Assembly: GCA_001769215.1 (NCBI GenBank)
Contig: MEOL01000028.1
Coordinates: 39,860-103,859 of the forward strand
DNA from: Bacteroidetes bacterium GWF2_41_31
Lineage (GTDB): Bacteria > Bacteroidota > Bacteroidia > Bacteroidales > F082
Reading direction: 5' to 3'
DNA: 64,000 nucleotides
Positions 36,301 to 43,507 of this stretch are shown piece by piece. Position numbers and translations under genes: made by a program. The notes beneath the pieces are model-generated. The model saw nothing but the letters and a program-made list of their open reading frames with translations. It was not told where the DNA came from and did no database searches. The first letter of the stretch is position 1, and each line of letters begins with the position of its first letter.

Positions 36301-37429
36301 TCCTTCTATCAAAGCAACATCGGTGTTTTACGACCGGGCCGTGGGTGCTCCGTATATTGAAATAAAACTCGACCGAAAATCCATCGCGCGTTATGGAATG
36401 ACGGTGGAGGACATTCAGGAGATTCTACAGGTAGCAGTTGGTGGAATGGCCCTGACCAACACGGTGGAAGGCCGCGAACGGTTTCCTGTCAGGGTACGTT
36501 ATGCACGAGAACTGAGGAGCTCACCGGAGGAAATAAAAAAAATCCTGATCCCTTCAATGAATGGAGTACAGGTACCTTTGGGTGAATTGGTTAATATTGG
36601 ATATACACGTGGCCCACAGATGATCCGCAGTGAAAACACCTTCCTGAATGGGTATGTGATTTTTGATAAGATTGCAGGAAAAGCAGAAGTCGATGTAGTA
36701 GAGGAAGCACAAAAATTTCTGAAAGATAAAATCGATTCCGGAGAACTGGTACTACCTGCCGGGGTGAGTTACACCTTTGCTGGAAATTATGAACAGCAAA
36801 TCCGTGCCACAAAAAGGCTTGCCATCGTCATACCCATCAGTTTGATGCTGGTATTCCTATTGTTATATTTTCAGTTTAAAACCATTACCGCTTCGTCCAT
36901 CCATTTTTCGGGAGTGTTCGTAGCCTTCGCCGGTGGTTTTATCATGCTTTGGCTCTACAGCCAGCCCTGGTTTTTAAACTTTTCGGTGGATGGTGTCGAA
37001 ATGAGGCATTTGTTCCAGATACACACCATTAACCTGAGTGTAGCAGTTTGGGTAGGTTTTATCGCCCTGTTTGGCATTGCAACCGACGATGGTGTGATTA
37101 TGGGAACCTATATCCACCAGGTTTTTGAAGAACAAAAACCCTCTACCGTGGCTGAAGTGCGCGAAGCAGTAGTGATTGCCGGTAAAAAAAGAGTTCGTCC
37201 GGCCATGATGACCGCTGCAGTGGCCATTATCGCTCTTCTGCCTGTGCTTTCATCTACCGGAAAAGGGGCTGACATTATGGTGCCTATGGCAATCCCGACA
37301 TTTGGAGGAATGATAATCCAGATCATGACCATGTTTGTGGTTCCAATACTTCAGTGTTTCTGGAGGGAAGGGGAAGTGAAGAAGGGGAAGACGATGGAAA
37401 TACAATTGATGGACGATAGAAATACATAG
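33311..37429 (+). CDS. cusA: CusA-type heavy-metal RND efflux pump with internal tandem repeat
   Basis: A 1372-residue inner-membrane RND transporter of the CusA/CzcA family: N-terminal helix then VDAIPDIGDNQQIV, two blocks of membrane helices (about 360-560 plus extra helices to about 670, and 1170-1350), GIAIAIGVMVDVGIVFVEN in helix 4, and KLQPIQTRLVMLSTGMRAPMG. It expels Cu(I)/Ag(I) using proton motive force with CusB and CusC. Residues 805-867 are four tandem copies of an 18-residue unit (GKGETIDEQLKYGGNTVV) in a variable periplasmic region between GHRMGFEVD and FRNWRDQ. The last ten or so codons and the TAG stop lie in a downstream 22-bp repeat array. Confidence 0.93.
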   Translation: MLNKSIKFFLENKVITLLLFIAFILMGTVYAPFNWHTGLLPRDPVPVDAIPDIGDNQQIVATEWMGRSPKDIEDQITYPLTTSLLGIPGVKTIRSTSMFGMSFVYIIFEDNIEFYWSRSRILEKLNSLPSGTLPQGVQPSLGPDATALGQIYWYTLEGRDPKTGKPAGVWDPQELRTIQDYYVKYSLSASNGVSEVATIGGFVKEYQVDIDPNAMKAFGVSVMDIMQAVKKSNLDIGAETIEINKVEYVIRGLGYIKSLDDLREAVVTVRDNVPVRIRDVAQVSFGPAPRRGGLDKDGVEAVGAAVIARYGSNPKEVIDNIKKKIAEIGPGLPQKTLADGTISKVTIIPFYDRSGLITETIGTLESALSHEILIAIIVIIILVLNLRASILISSLLPVAVLMTFIVMKWVGVEANIVALSGIAIAIGVMVDVGIVFVENIIRHLEMPENLDVKGKKLISVIYQATTEVSSAITTALGTTIVSFLPVFAMEAAEGKLFRPLAFTKTFALLASFILGIIVLPTLANIIFSVKFDKKRISRLFNSILIAAGILFTIAWGQIPALALVLIGFNNLFANRWEESRKEYTNYINIVITLLVAVWYLAVEWVPLGANNSNASNYLFVSVLIALVLGVLLLIVHFYVPILRWALKNKWTFMTLPLFTIAFGILAWQGTNRLFGFMPEFVKKTAVWESFDHTFPGMGKEFMPALDEGSFLLMPTSMPHSGIEMNQEYVELLDKRLSTIPEVELAVGKWGRINSALDPAPVQMFENTINYVPEYILDENGHRMGFEVDKEGNFVLNDSLVKEKLGKGETIDEQLKYGGNTVVGKGETIDEQLKYGGNTVEGKGETIDEQLKYSGSTVVGKGETIDEHSIREIKFNREKDVFLFKVDDKWLEFSDYRENKAFLSISKHFNLFLLRDKNGDNFRNWRDQIKSTDDIWDEIVKVTNIPGLTSAPKLQPIQTRLVMLSTGMRAPMGLKVYGPDLETIEKAGIELETELKNVPSIKATSVFYDRAVGAPYIEIKLDRKSIARYGMTVEDIQEILQVAVGGMALTNTVEGRERFPVRVRYARELRSSPEEIKKILIPSMNGVQVPLGELVNIGYTRGPQMIRSENTFLNGYVIFDKIAGKAEVDVVEEAQKFLKDKIDSGELVLPAGVSYTFAGNYEQQIRATKRLAIVIPISLMLVFLLLYFQFKTITASSIHFSGVFVAFAGGFIMLWLYSQPWFLNFSVDGVEMRHLFQIHTINLSVAVWVGFIALFGIATDDGVIMGTYIHQVFEEQKPSTVAEVREAVVIAGKKRVRPAMMTAAVAIIALLPVLSSTGKGADIMVPMAIPTFGGMIIQIMTMFVVPILQCFWREGEVKKGKTMEIQLMDDRNT
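35722..35910 (+). repeat. In-frame 54-bp tandem repeat inside cusA (array A)
   Basis: Four units with starts spaced exactly 54 bp (GGGGAAGGGGGAAACAATTG at 35722, 35776, 35830 and 35884), the last truncated. 54 bp is 18 codons, so the frame is kept. Each complete unit contains TGAAATACGGTGGAAATACA, the same core as the arrays downstream. Read on the minus strand it shares TGTATTTCCAYCGTATTT with array C. Confidence 0.95.
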
Positions 37430-37648
37430 ATGTACATTGGAAATACGATTGATGGACGATGTAAATACAATAGATGTACATTGGAAATACAATTGATGGA
37501 CGGTAGAAATACAATTGATGGACAGTGGAAATACAATAGATGGACGGAAGAAATACAATAGATGGAGGGTAGAAATACAATTGATGGACGATGGAATTAC
37601 AATTGATGGAGGGTAGAAATACAATAGATGGACGATGGAAATATATTT
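37391..37648 (+). repeat. 22-bp tandem repeat array after cusA (array B)
   Basis: A partial unit at 37391-37407 is followed by eleven units starting GATG[GT]A at 37408, 37429, 37451, 37473, 37495, 37517, 37539, 37561, 37583, 37605 and 37627. The period is 22 bp except for the first full unit of 21 bp, which holds all but the last base of the cusA TAG. The core is GGAAATACAAT[TA]. It is oriented like array A and opposite to array C. Confidence 0.95.
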
Positions 37649-37678
37649 TGTGTAATGTTCTGAAATTTGGTAGTTTAG
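37647..37678 (+). promoter_or_regulatory. Candidate promoter of the four-helix-bundle gene
   Basis: TTTG at 37647-37650, a 20-bp spacer and TAGTTTAG at 37671-37678, which is one base off TAnnTTTG. It begins at the last repeat unit of array B and ends 39 bp before the ATG at 37718. Confidence 0.45.
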
Positions 37679-37717
37679 CATTGAAATGGATTTATTAATA
37701 ACTTAAAATTTATCATT

Positions 37718-38101
37718 ATGAATGACAGGAATTTTATCACACTAAAGGACCTGAAGGTCTATCAACTCGCCAGGGTTTTGTCTTCCAAAGCATGGGATGT
37801 TTATTGCGATCTGACTTTTGAACAAAAGAAAATCATGGGTGATCAATTCATCAGGTCAATGGATTCCATTGGAGCCAATATTGCAGAGGGTTATGGTCGT
37901 TATCATGCGATGGATCAGGTAAAATTCTATCTATATTCCCGGGGATCCATGTTTGAAGCCTATTATCATTGGACATCGCTCCTTTTCGAGAGAAAAATTA
38001 TTTCAGAAGCAGATTTCGGGTATATCAACACCCATTCCAAAGACCTGGAAGTCCGCCTGAATAATTTCATTTCCAGCACCCGAAAAAGCATAAAAAAATG
38101 A
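37718..38101 (+). CDS. Four-helix-bundle protein (23S rRNA IVS / Avd-like family)
   Basis: A 127-residue all-helical protein. It has the family signature: LKVYQLARVLSSKAWDVY in the first helix, GDQFIRSMDSIGANIAEGYGR in the second, KFYLYSRGSMFEAYYH in the third and an EVRLNNFISSTRKS end. Relatives are encoded in 23S rRNA intervening sequences or, as Avd, accompany diversity-generating retroelements; most have no known function. It interrupts the usual cusA-cusC order and is bracketed by inverted repeat arrays B and C. Its stop overlaps an ATG (38098) that opens a frame through array C into cusC. No reverse transcriptase is in the window. Confidence 0.9.
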   Translation: MNDRNFITLKDLKVYQLARVLSSKAWDVYCDLTFEQKKIMGDQFIRSMDSIGANIAEGYGRYHAMDQVKFYLYSRGSMFEAYYHWTSLLFERKIISEADFGYINTHSKDLEVRLNNFISSTRKSIKK

Positions 38102-38199
38102 AAACACTAATAAACCAACAACCAGATAAAAACGTGGACTCTGTCAACCTAACGTCAAAATTTCGATTCAACAGAAAATATGACAGTATACTTCCACGT

Positions 38200-38538
38200 A
38201 CATCCATGTATTTCAATCGTATTTCAACCTATTTCCATCGCACATCCATGTATTTCCATCGTATTTCAACCTATTTCCATCGCACATCCATGTATTTCCA
38301 TCGTATTTCAACCTATTTCCATCGTACATCCATGTATTTCAATCGTTTTAACATCTTTCCCCACAACCTATTTCCACGTACATCCATGTATTTCCATCGT
38401 ATTTCAACCTATTTCCATCGTACATCCATGTATTTCAATCGTTTTAACATCTTTCCCTACAACGTATTTCAACGTACATCCATGTATTTCCATCGTATTT
38501 CAACCTATTTCCATCGTACTTCCATGTATTTCAATCGT
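38200..38538 (-). repeat. 21/42-bp tandem repeat array before cusC (array C)
   Basis: 339 bp made of 21-bp units of two types plus 33-bp inserts, all multiples of three in the cusC frame. Type 1 encodes TSMYF[HN]R and starts at 38200, 38242, 38284, 38326, 38380, 38422, 38476 and 38518. Type 2 encodes ISTYFHR and starts at 38221, 38263, 38305, 38401 and 38497. The reverse complement carries the GGAAATACA core of arrays A and B, so array C is the same family inverted. Each type 1 unit has an in-frame ATG. Confidence 0.95.
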
Positions 38539-39969
38539 CTTTCAACCTATTCCCTCCTAATCCCTCTATTTCTAATCTTCACCCTTCTACCCTTTCAATC
38601 AAATGCACAGGAAACATTAAACGACTACCTCGAAACAGCGGCGAAAAATAATCCTGATTTAATAGTGGCATTTAACCAATACCTGGCCTCACTCGAAAAA
38701 GTACCGCAGGTTGGCGCATTGCCCGACCCGCAGGCATCGTTTGGTTTCTTTATAAAACCAATGGCTATTGTGGCAGGCAGTCAGGTTGGAAATATTCAGG
38801 TTATGCAGATGTTTCCCTGGTTTGGTACTTTAAAACTTGCAAAAGATGAAGCTTCGGAAATGGCAAATGCCAGATACGAAGTTTTTAATGCAGCCAAAGC
38901 CGACCTGTTTTACCAGGTAAAAGCAAACTGGTATCAGTTATTGAAACTTGACCGTGAAATTATTCTTGTAAACGAAAATATCGAATTGCTTGAATCGCTC
39001 GAAAAACTGGTGATGGTGAAGTTTCAGTCGCCAGCAACCAGTGGAAGTTCAACAGGATCAACAGGTTCAAATTTAACGAATACAACTTCGTCCGGGAATA
39101 TGAATGCTTCGGGTGGTGGAATGGGTGGAATGAAATCAGCACAATCCGCGCCCACACAAACAACCGGAAATATGCAAGCATCTTCAATGTCATCCGGGAT
39201 GGAAAATAAAACGTCAGGGCTGCAGGATGTGCTACGTGTGAAAATGGAAATCCTGGATCAGCAAAATAAACTTGCATTGTTAATCGACCAGAGAAAAACA
39301 ACAGAAGTTGGCTTTAATGCACTGCTTAACCGTGATCAAAATATTTCGGTTGAAATAAGCGATTCGCTTGAAATTCAGCCTTTACCCGCAGAAAAACTGG
39401 CCATTGTCGATAGTATTCTTGCCAACAATCCGATGCTGGCGATGCTTGAAAGCGAAGTTTCTTCCTACAAAGCGATGGAACAAAAAGCCAAAAAAATGGG
39501 GTTACCTATGATGGGTGTTGGTCTGAATTACATGATTAATCAGAAACGCGAAGGCAATACGTATATGATGAATGGAACCGACATGGTAATGCCTATGTTT
39601 TCGGTTTCAATTCCAATTTACCGGAAAAAGTACAACGCCATGCAAAGCGAAGCACGATTGATGCAGGAAGCCGGCAAACAGCAAACCATTGGTTTGCAAA
39701 ATAACCTGAAGGTGCAGTATCGTAGTTTTATTCAAAACCTCAATGATGCCGAAAGGCGGATGAATTTATACAACGAGCAGGAAGAACTGGCACGTAAAAC
39801 AACCGATTTGCTGTTAGCAGGTTTTGCAACTACCGGAACCGATTATGAAGAAGTCCTGCGCATGCAATACAAAGTGCTCGATTATGCATTTAAATACATT
39901 GAGGCCATTACAGATTATAACACTTCGGTCGCAATGGCCGAAAAATTAATGAATTCAGTTAATAAATAA
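38524..39969 (+). CDS. cusC: CusC/TolC-family outer-membrane efflux protein
   Basis: 481 residues from the ATG at 38524, the last ATG of array C. It directly precedes a signal-like hydrophobic stretch (LLIPLFLIFTLLPFQSNAQ). The frame is open back to 38098, which would put 142 mostly repeat-encoded residues in front of the signal. The mature protein has the OEP fold: TLNDYLETAAKNNPDLIVA, long coiled helices, a low-complexity Ser/Thr/Gly/Met insert (about residues 170-230) and a second half starting near NPMLAMLESEVSS. It is the outer-membrane channel of the Cus pump. The repeat-derived start region is unusual. Confidence 0.85.
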   Translation: MYFNRLSTYSLLIPLFLIFTLLPFQSNAQETLNDYLETAAKNNPDLIVAFNQYLASLEKVPQVGALPDPQASFGFFIKPMAIVAGSQVGNIQVMQMFPWFGTLKLAKDEASEMANARYEVFNAAKADLFYQVKANWYQLLKLDREIILVNENIELLESLEKLVMVKFQSPATSGSSTGSTGSNLTNTTSSGNMNASGGGMGGMKSAQSAPTQTTGNMQASSMSSGMENKTSGLQDVLRVKMEILDQQNKLALLIDQRKTTEVGFNALLNRDQNISVEISDSLEIQPLPAEKLAIVDSILANNPMLAMLESEVSSYKAMEQKAKKMGLPMMGVGLNYMINQKREGNTYMMNGTDMVMPMFSVSIPIYRKKYNAMQSEARLMQEAGKQQTIGLQNNLKVQYRSFIQNLNDAERRMNLYNEQEELARKTTDLLLAGFATTGTDYEEVLRMQYKVLDYAFKYIEAITDYNTSVAMAEKLMNSVNK

Positions 39970-39980
39970 TACCAACTAAA

Positions 39981-41819
39981 ATGAAAGTAAAAGATATATT
40001 ATCCAATACTTATGTAAAAGCAGGATTACTTGTTTTGGCCGGATTGCTCCTTGGATGGCTGATTTTTCATCAATCCGAAACTACAGTAAAAACAAATGAA
40101 GAAGCAGTTCATGAACATTCTGAAACGGAGAATCAAATCTGGACCTGTGCCATGCATCCGCAAATACGAATGAATGAGCCGGGAGATTGCCCCATTTGTG
40201 GTATGGAGTTGATTACTGTAAAAAATTCAAGTGTTGAACTAGATGACGAGGCCATTGAAATGAGCGAATCGGCCATGAAACTCGCTGAGGTTCAAACATC
40301 TGTCGTCACACGAGGATCTGTTACCAAAGAGGTGCTGCTCTATGGAAAAATCCAGGTAGACGAACGACTGAAGCAGTCGCAAACGGCCCATGTGCCGGGG
40401 CGCATCGAACAACTGAAGATCAATGTCACCGGCGAACACGTGAAAAAAGGGCAACTCATTGCAGTGATTTATTCACCGGAACTGATTACAGCCCAAAAAG
40501 AATTGCTCGAAGCTTTGTCGTTGAAGGACAAATATCCGGCACTCATGGACGCGGCCCGTGAAAAGTTACGCAACTGGAAACTTTCCGACAGCCAAATCAG
40601 CGATATGGAAAAATCCGGCAAAGTGACTTCTACCTTTAACCTCTACGCCAATACTTCAGGGATTGTTGTCGACCGAAAAGTAAATGAAGGCGATTACATC
40701 TCCACAGGAGCCGTTCTGTTCGATGTTACTGACTTATCAAAAGTCTGGGGAGTCTTCGATGCTTACGAATCTGATCTGGCCTGGGTTTCGCTCGACCAGC
40801 CTGTTGAATTTACCGCACAGGCCATTCCCGGAAAAACTTTCTCAGGAAAAGTTTCGTTCATCGACCCGGTAATCGACCCATCCACACGAATAGCCAGGGT
40901 GAGAATCGAACTAAACAATCCCGATAGGCAATTAAAGCCGGGTATGTTCATCAACGGACTCATCCAATCATCGTTGCAAGGCAATGGCGATGAACTCGTG
41001 ATTCCACAAACAGCCGTGCTGTGGACCGGCACCCGCTCTGTGGTGTATGTAAAAATCCCAAACATGGAACACCCTTCGTTTAAAATGCGTGAAATCACCC
41101 TGGGACCTGCCATGAAAAACGCCTACGTCGTGATGGGGGGACTCACTGAGGGAGAGGAAATTGTGACCAATGGGACTTTCAGTGTGGACGCCGCTGCCCA
41201 GTTAGCCGGGAAAACAAGCATGATGAACCCAGAGGGCGAAAAAGTTTCATCAGGGAGTATGGCCGGCATGGATATGGGCAGTGAAAAAAACGCTAAGGAT
41301 TCAAAGGATGTTAATTCCATGACCGGAATGGATATCACGAAGAAAAACGCAATCACCCTTCCTCCCGTTTCGGAACAATTTAAAATGAAGTTTGAGATGC
41401 TTGTTAAAAATTACATTGCCCTAAAGGACGCTTTTGTAGAATCGGATGAAGTGCAGGTTGACCTAGCGGCTCAAAACCTGCTAAAATCGATAAGCGAGGT
41501 TGCGTTGGATCAACTTGATGGTAATTCACACAAAAAATGGATGGCGTTTCAAAAACCAATAATAGAAAATGTAAACGGTATCATCCAAATGAAAGGGCTC
41601 GAAATGAAACGCAAGCATTTCAGCCCGATTTCTGACAATCTCTATCTGATGTTACAAACATTTGGAAATTCAGCTGACACACCACGATACTACCAATACT
41701 GCCCCATGGCATTCGACAACAAAGGAGCCTATTGGATTAGTGACGAAACCGAAATACGGAACCCTTATTTCGGCGAAAAGATGCTTAAATGCGGTGAAAA
41801 CAAGGACACCTTGAACTAA
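39981..41819 (+). CDS. cusB: CusB-type periplasmic adaptor with heavy-metal-binding domain
   Basis: A 612-residue membrane fusion protein: an N-terminal membrane anchor (about 14-30), a heavy-metal-binding YHS-like domain at 54-78 (WTCAMHP...GDCPICGMEL), then barrel-sandwich, alpha-hairpin and beta-barrel domains (HVPGRIEQL, VNEGDYISTGAVLFDVTDL). Methionine-rich linkers (GSMAGMDMG, SMTGMDI) follow near residue 420. A C-terminal DUF3347-like domain ends YCPMAFDNKGAYWIS...NPYFGEKMLKCG. It links CusA with CusC and hands over Cu(I)/Ag(I). It starts 11 bp after cusC. Confidence 0.93.
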   Translation: MKVKDILSNTYVKAGLLVLAGLLLGWLIFHQSETTVKTNEEAVHEHSETENQIWTCAMHPQIRMNEPGDCPICGMELITVKNSSVELDDEAIEMSESAMKLAEVQTSVVTRGSVTKEVLLYGKIQVDERLKQSQTAHVPGRIEQLKINVTGEHVKKGQLIAVIYSPELITAQKELLEALSLKDKYPALMDAAREKLRNWKLSDSQISDMEKSGKVTSTFNLYANTSGIVVDRKVNEGDYISTGAVLFDVTDLSKVWGVFDAYESDLAWVSLDQPVEFTAQAIPGKTFSGKVSFIDPVIDPSTRIARVRIELNNPDRQLKPGMFINGLIQSSLQGNGDELVIPQTAVLWTGTRSVVYVKIPNMEHPSFKMREITLGPAMKNAYVVMGGLTEGEEIVTNGTFSVDAAAQLAGKTSMMNPEGEKVSSGSMAGMDMGSEKNAKDSKDVNSMTGMDITKKNAITLPPVSEQFKMKFEMLVKNYIALKDAFVESDEVQVDLAAQNLLKSISEVALDQLDGNSHKKWMAFQKPIIENVNGIIQMKGLEMKRKHFSPISDNLYLMLQTFGNSADTPRYYQYCPMAFDNKGAYWISDETEIRNPYFGEKMLKCGENKDTLN

Positions 41820-41890
41820 TTCCAAAGTTTGACAAGAAAGATAATTGAACTGTAAATTAATGTTGATCATCCCTTTTAAAACTTAATTCG

Positions 41891-42010
41891 ATGAAACTCA
41901 TAAAAACTTATATCAGACACAGGAAAGCGGAAGAGTTGTTTAAAGCACTTATCGCGGCAGGTTTCTGTTGCATGACCTTCGTTGAAGGCGAAGGCATCCG
42001 GGCAAATTAA
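41891..42010 (+). pseudogene. Truncated P-II-like protein, 39 codons
   Basis: A short frame with good P-II resemblance at its start (MKLIKTYIRHRKAEELFKAL, then AGFCCMTFVEGEG), corresponding to the first beta-alpha-beta part of a GlnB-like domain. It stops after 39 residues and no continuation was found in the other frames before the next gene. P-II-like proteins often accompany Cus-type clusters in Bacteroidota, so this is probably a remnant. A functional micro-protein cannot be excluded. Confidence 0.5.
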
Positions 42011-42032
42011 CTCATTATTAATACTTGGGAAG

Positions 42033-42587
42033 ATGAAGATATACATTAAAAACATGGTTTGCGACCGTTGTATCGCGGTAGTTTCCAATATCTTTCGGGA
42101 GGCCGGGTTTCCTGTTAAAGATGTTCAATTGGGAAATATTTCAGTTGAAACAGCTATTCCCACCGAACAGATGAAACTCATTGAAGAGAAACTAAAAAAT
42201 TCAGGATTTGAAATCATTAGTGATGCAAAAAGCCGGCTCATAGATCAAATCAAAAATCTGATCATCGATTTGATTTATAAACATCCTGAAAAAATAAGGG
42301 TTAACTACTCCGATTATTTGTCTGATCAAATAAACCTTGATTACAGCTATCTAAGTACTTTTTTTTCTTCGGTTGAAGGTGTAACCATCGAAAAATACAT
42401 TATCAGGTTAAAAACCGAGCGAGTGAAAGAACTGATAGTATATGACGAAAAAACATTAAGCGAGATAGCCTTTGAAATGGGTTATAGCAGTGTAGCCCAT
42501 TTGTCCGGGCAGTTTAAAAAAGTTACAGGATTTACACCGTCCTATTATAAAAGCCTGGGAAAGCGAAAATCCATCGATAGCATTTGA
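42033..42587 (+). CDS. HMA-like domain fused to AraC-type DNA-binding domain
   Basis: 184 residues from the ATG at 42033. Residues 1-70 resemble a heavy-metal-associated domain with the metal motif MVCDRC (C10, C13). From about residue 85 an AraC-type double helix-turn-helix follows (EKYIIRLKTERVKELIVY, LSEIAFEMGYSSVAHLSGQFKKVTGFTPSYYK). It is therefore a one-component regulator that could sense Cu(I) or another thiophilic metal through the CxxC and control the copper island. This is inference from the domain pair and location. Confidence 0.85.
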   Translation: MKIYIKNMVCDRCIAVVSNIFREAGFPVKDVQLGNISVETAIPTEQMKLIEEKLKNSGFEIISDAKSRLIDQIKNLIIDLIYKHPEKIRVNYSDYLSDQINLDYSYLSTFFSSVEGVTIEKYIIRLKTERVKELIVYDEKTLSEIAFEMGYSSVAHLSGQFKKVTGFTPSYYKSLGKRKSIDSI

Positions 42588-42649
42588 AAATCAAGGAATC
42601 ATATAAAAGAATCAAGAAATTGTGTAACAACTATTGGCTATTTTCATAA

Positions 42650-42657
42650 TACCTTTG
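42650..42657 (+). promoter_or_regulatory. Candidate -7 box of the small metal-binding gene block
   Basis: TACCTTTG (TAnnTTTG), 28 bp before the ATG at 42686. It may drive the genes from 42686 to the copper ATPase. No clear -33 element. Confidence 0.45.
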
Positions 42658-42685
42658 CAATCTAATAACTAAAAAGTAATTCAAG

Positions 42686-42904
42686 ATGAAAAAACTACGT
42701 GAAATATTCAAGGGCTTTGCAACAAAAAGCGAGCATCACCAACATCACGATTGTTGTGGCGGGGCCGAACATTCCCATCAAGAGGAAGATACTGCCCACT
42801 TAAAAACAACGTATCAATGCCCTATGAAGTGCGAAGGTGACAAAACCTACAATGCACCAGGAAGATGTCCGGTGTGCAACATGTATCTGGCCCCCGTTGG
42901 CTAA
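42686..42904 (+). CDS. Small heavy-metal-binding protein
   Basis: 72 residues. A His/Cys-rich N-terminal part (SEHHQHHDCCGGAEHSHQ) precedes a heavy-metal-binding domain (YQCPMKCEGDKTY...GRCPVCNMYL). That domain closely resembles the first domain of the copper ATPase encoded downstream. No signal peptide is evident, so it is probably a cytosolic metal buffer or chaperone (inference). Confidence 0.8.
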   Translation: MKKLREIFKGFATKSEHHQHHDCCGGAEHSHQEEDTAHLKTTYQCPMKCEGDKTYNAPGRCPVCNMYLAPVG

Positions 42905-42977
42905 AAGCATACGCACCATTAAACTCCTTCGACACATTCGATTTTAATTAACATGAACTCTTAAAAAATTTATTACC

Positions 42978-43496
42978 ATGAAAACACTTGCGCTAACTCT
43001 TACAATGATCACCTTGTTAACGTTTAACGGACTGGGGCAAAGTAAAGAAATCAAAACACTACTGGATAAACCGGAAACGCGAAAAGAGGTGTTTAATACC
43101 ATCATGAACGATCATGAGCTGATGATGGATTTTATGAACCAGATGAAAGGTAACCAACATGCCAAGATGATGATGAATGAGAATAGTCAGATGAAACCTC
43201 AGGATGTTAAAATGGACATGAAAGGCGACCATCAGATGATGGGTCATGAAAATATGATGAACATGATGAAGAACAACCCCGAAATGATGCAAAAGATGAT
43301 GAGCAATATGATGGAGATGTGCGAAAAAGATTCAACCATGCGCGATAGAATGACAGATATGATGGCCCAACATCCTGAAATGATGCAAAAGTGCATGCAA
43401 ATGATGAATGAAAAAGGAATGTCCGCAAAAGAAGGGCGTATGCATATGATGGAATCAGGGAAAAAATCGGAAAATCAACACGATAATAAAGATTAA
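42978..43496 (+). CDS. Methionine-rich exported protein
   Basis: A 172-residue protein with a signal peptide (LALTLTMITLLTFNGLGQ). About 39 of 172 residues are Met, arranged in MM, MMxxM and HxMM runs with interspersed His, and two Cys. Such Met/His runs bind Cu(I)/Ag(I), so a periplasmic metal sponge is likely. There are weak internal repeats of the form NNPEMMQKMM and QHPEMMQKCM. It sits in the copper island between metal-binding and DUF302 genes. Confidence 0.75.
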   Translation: MKTLALTLTMITLLTFNGLGQSKEIKTLLDKPETRKEVFNTIMNDHELMMDFMNQMKGNQHAKMMMNENSQMKPQDVKMDMKGDHQMMGHENMMNMMKNNPEMMQKMMSNMMEMCEKDSTMRDRMTDMMAQHPEMMQKCMQMMNEKGMSAKEGRMHMMESGKKSENQHDNKD

Positions 43497-43507
43497 AATA
43501 TACAGCT

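Noticed and set aside
37250..37681. Minus-strand ORFs rich in PSIVF/HQLYF repeats over array B
   Set aside because: They are translations of the tandem repeat with no start context and no conservation signal. The same holds for the minus-strand ORFs over array A.
37718..38101. Four-helix-bundle gene as the Avd accessory of a diversity-generating retroelement
   Set aside because: No reverse transcriptase, template repeat or adenine-biased variable repeat pair is visible in the window. The array differences are not A-specific. The family resemblance alone does not make it a DGR.
41982..42032. Upstream extension of the HMA-AraC gene
   Set aside because: The in-frame ATG at 41982 overlaps the P-II-like remnant and would put unrelated residues before the HMA-like fold. 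The ATG at 42033 gives the natural start.
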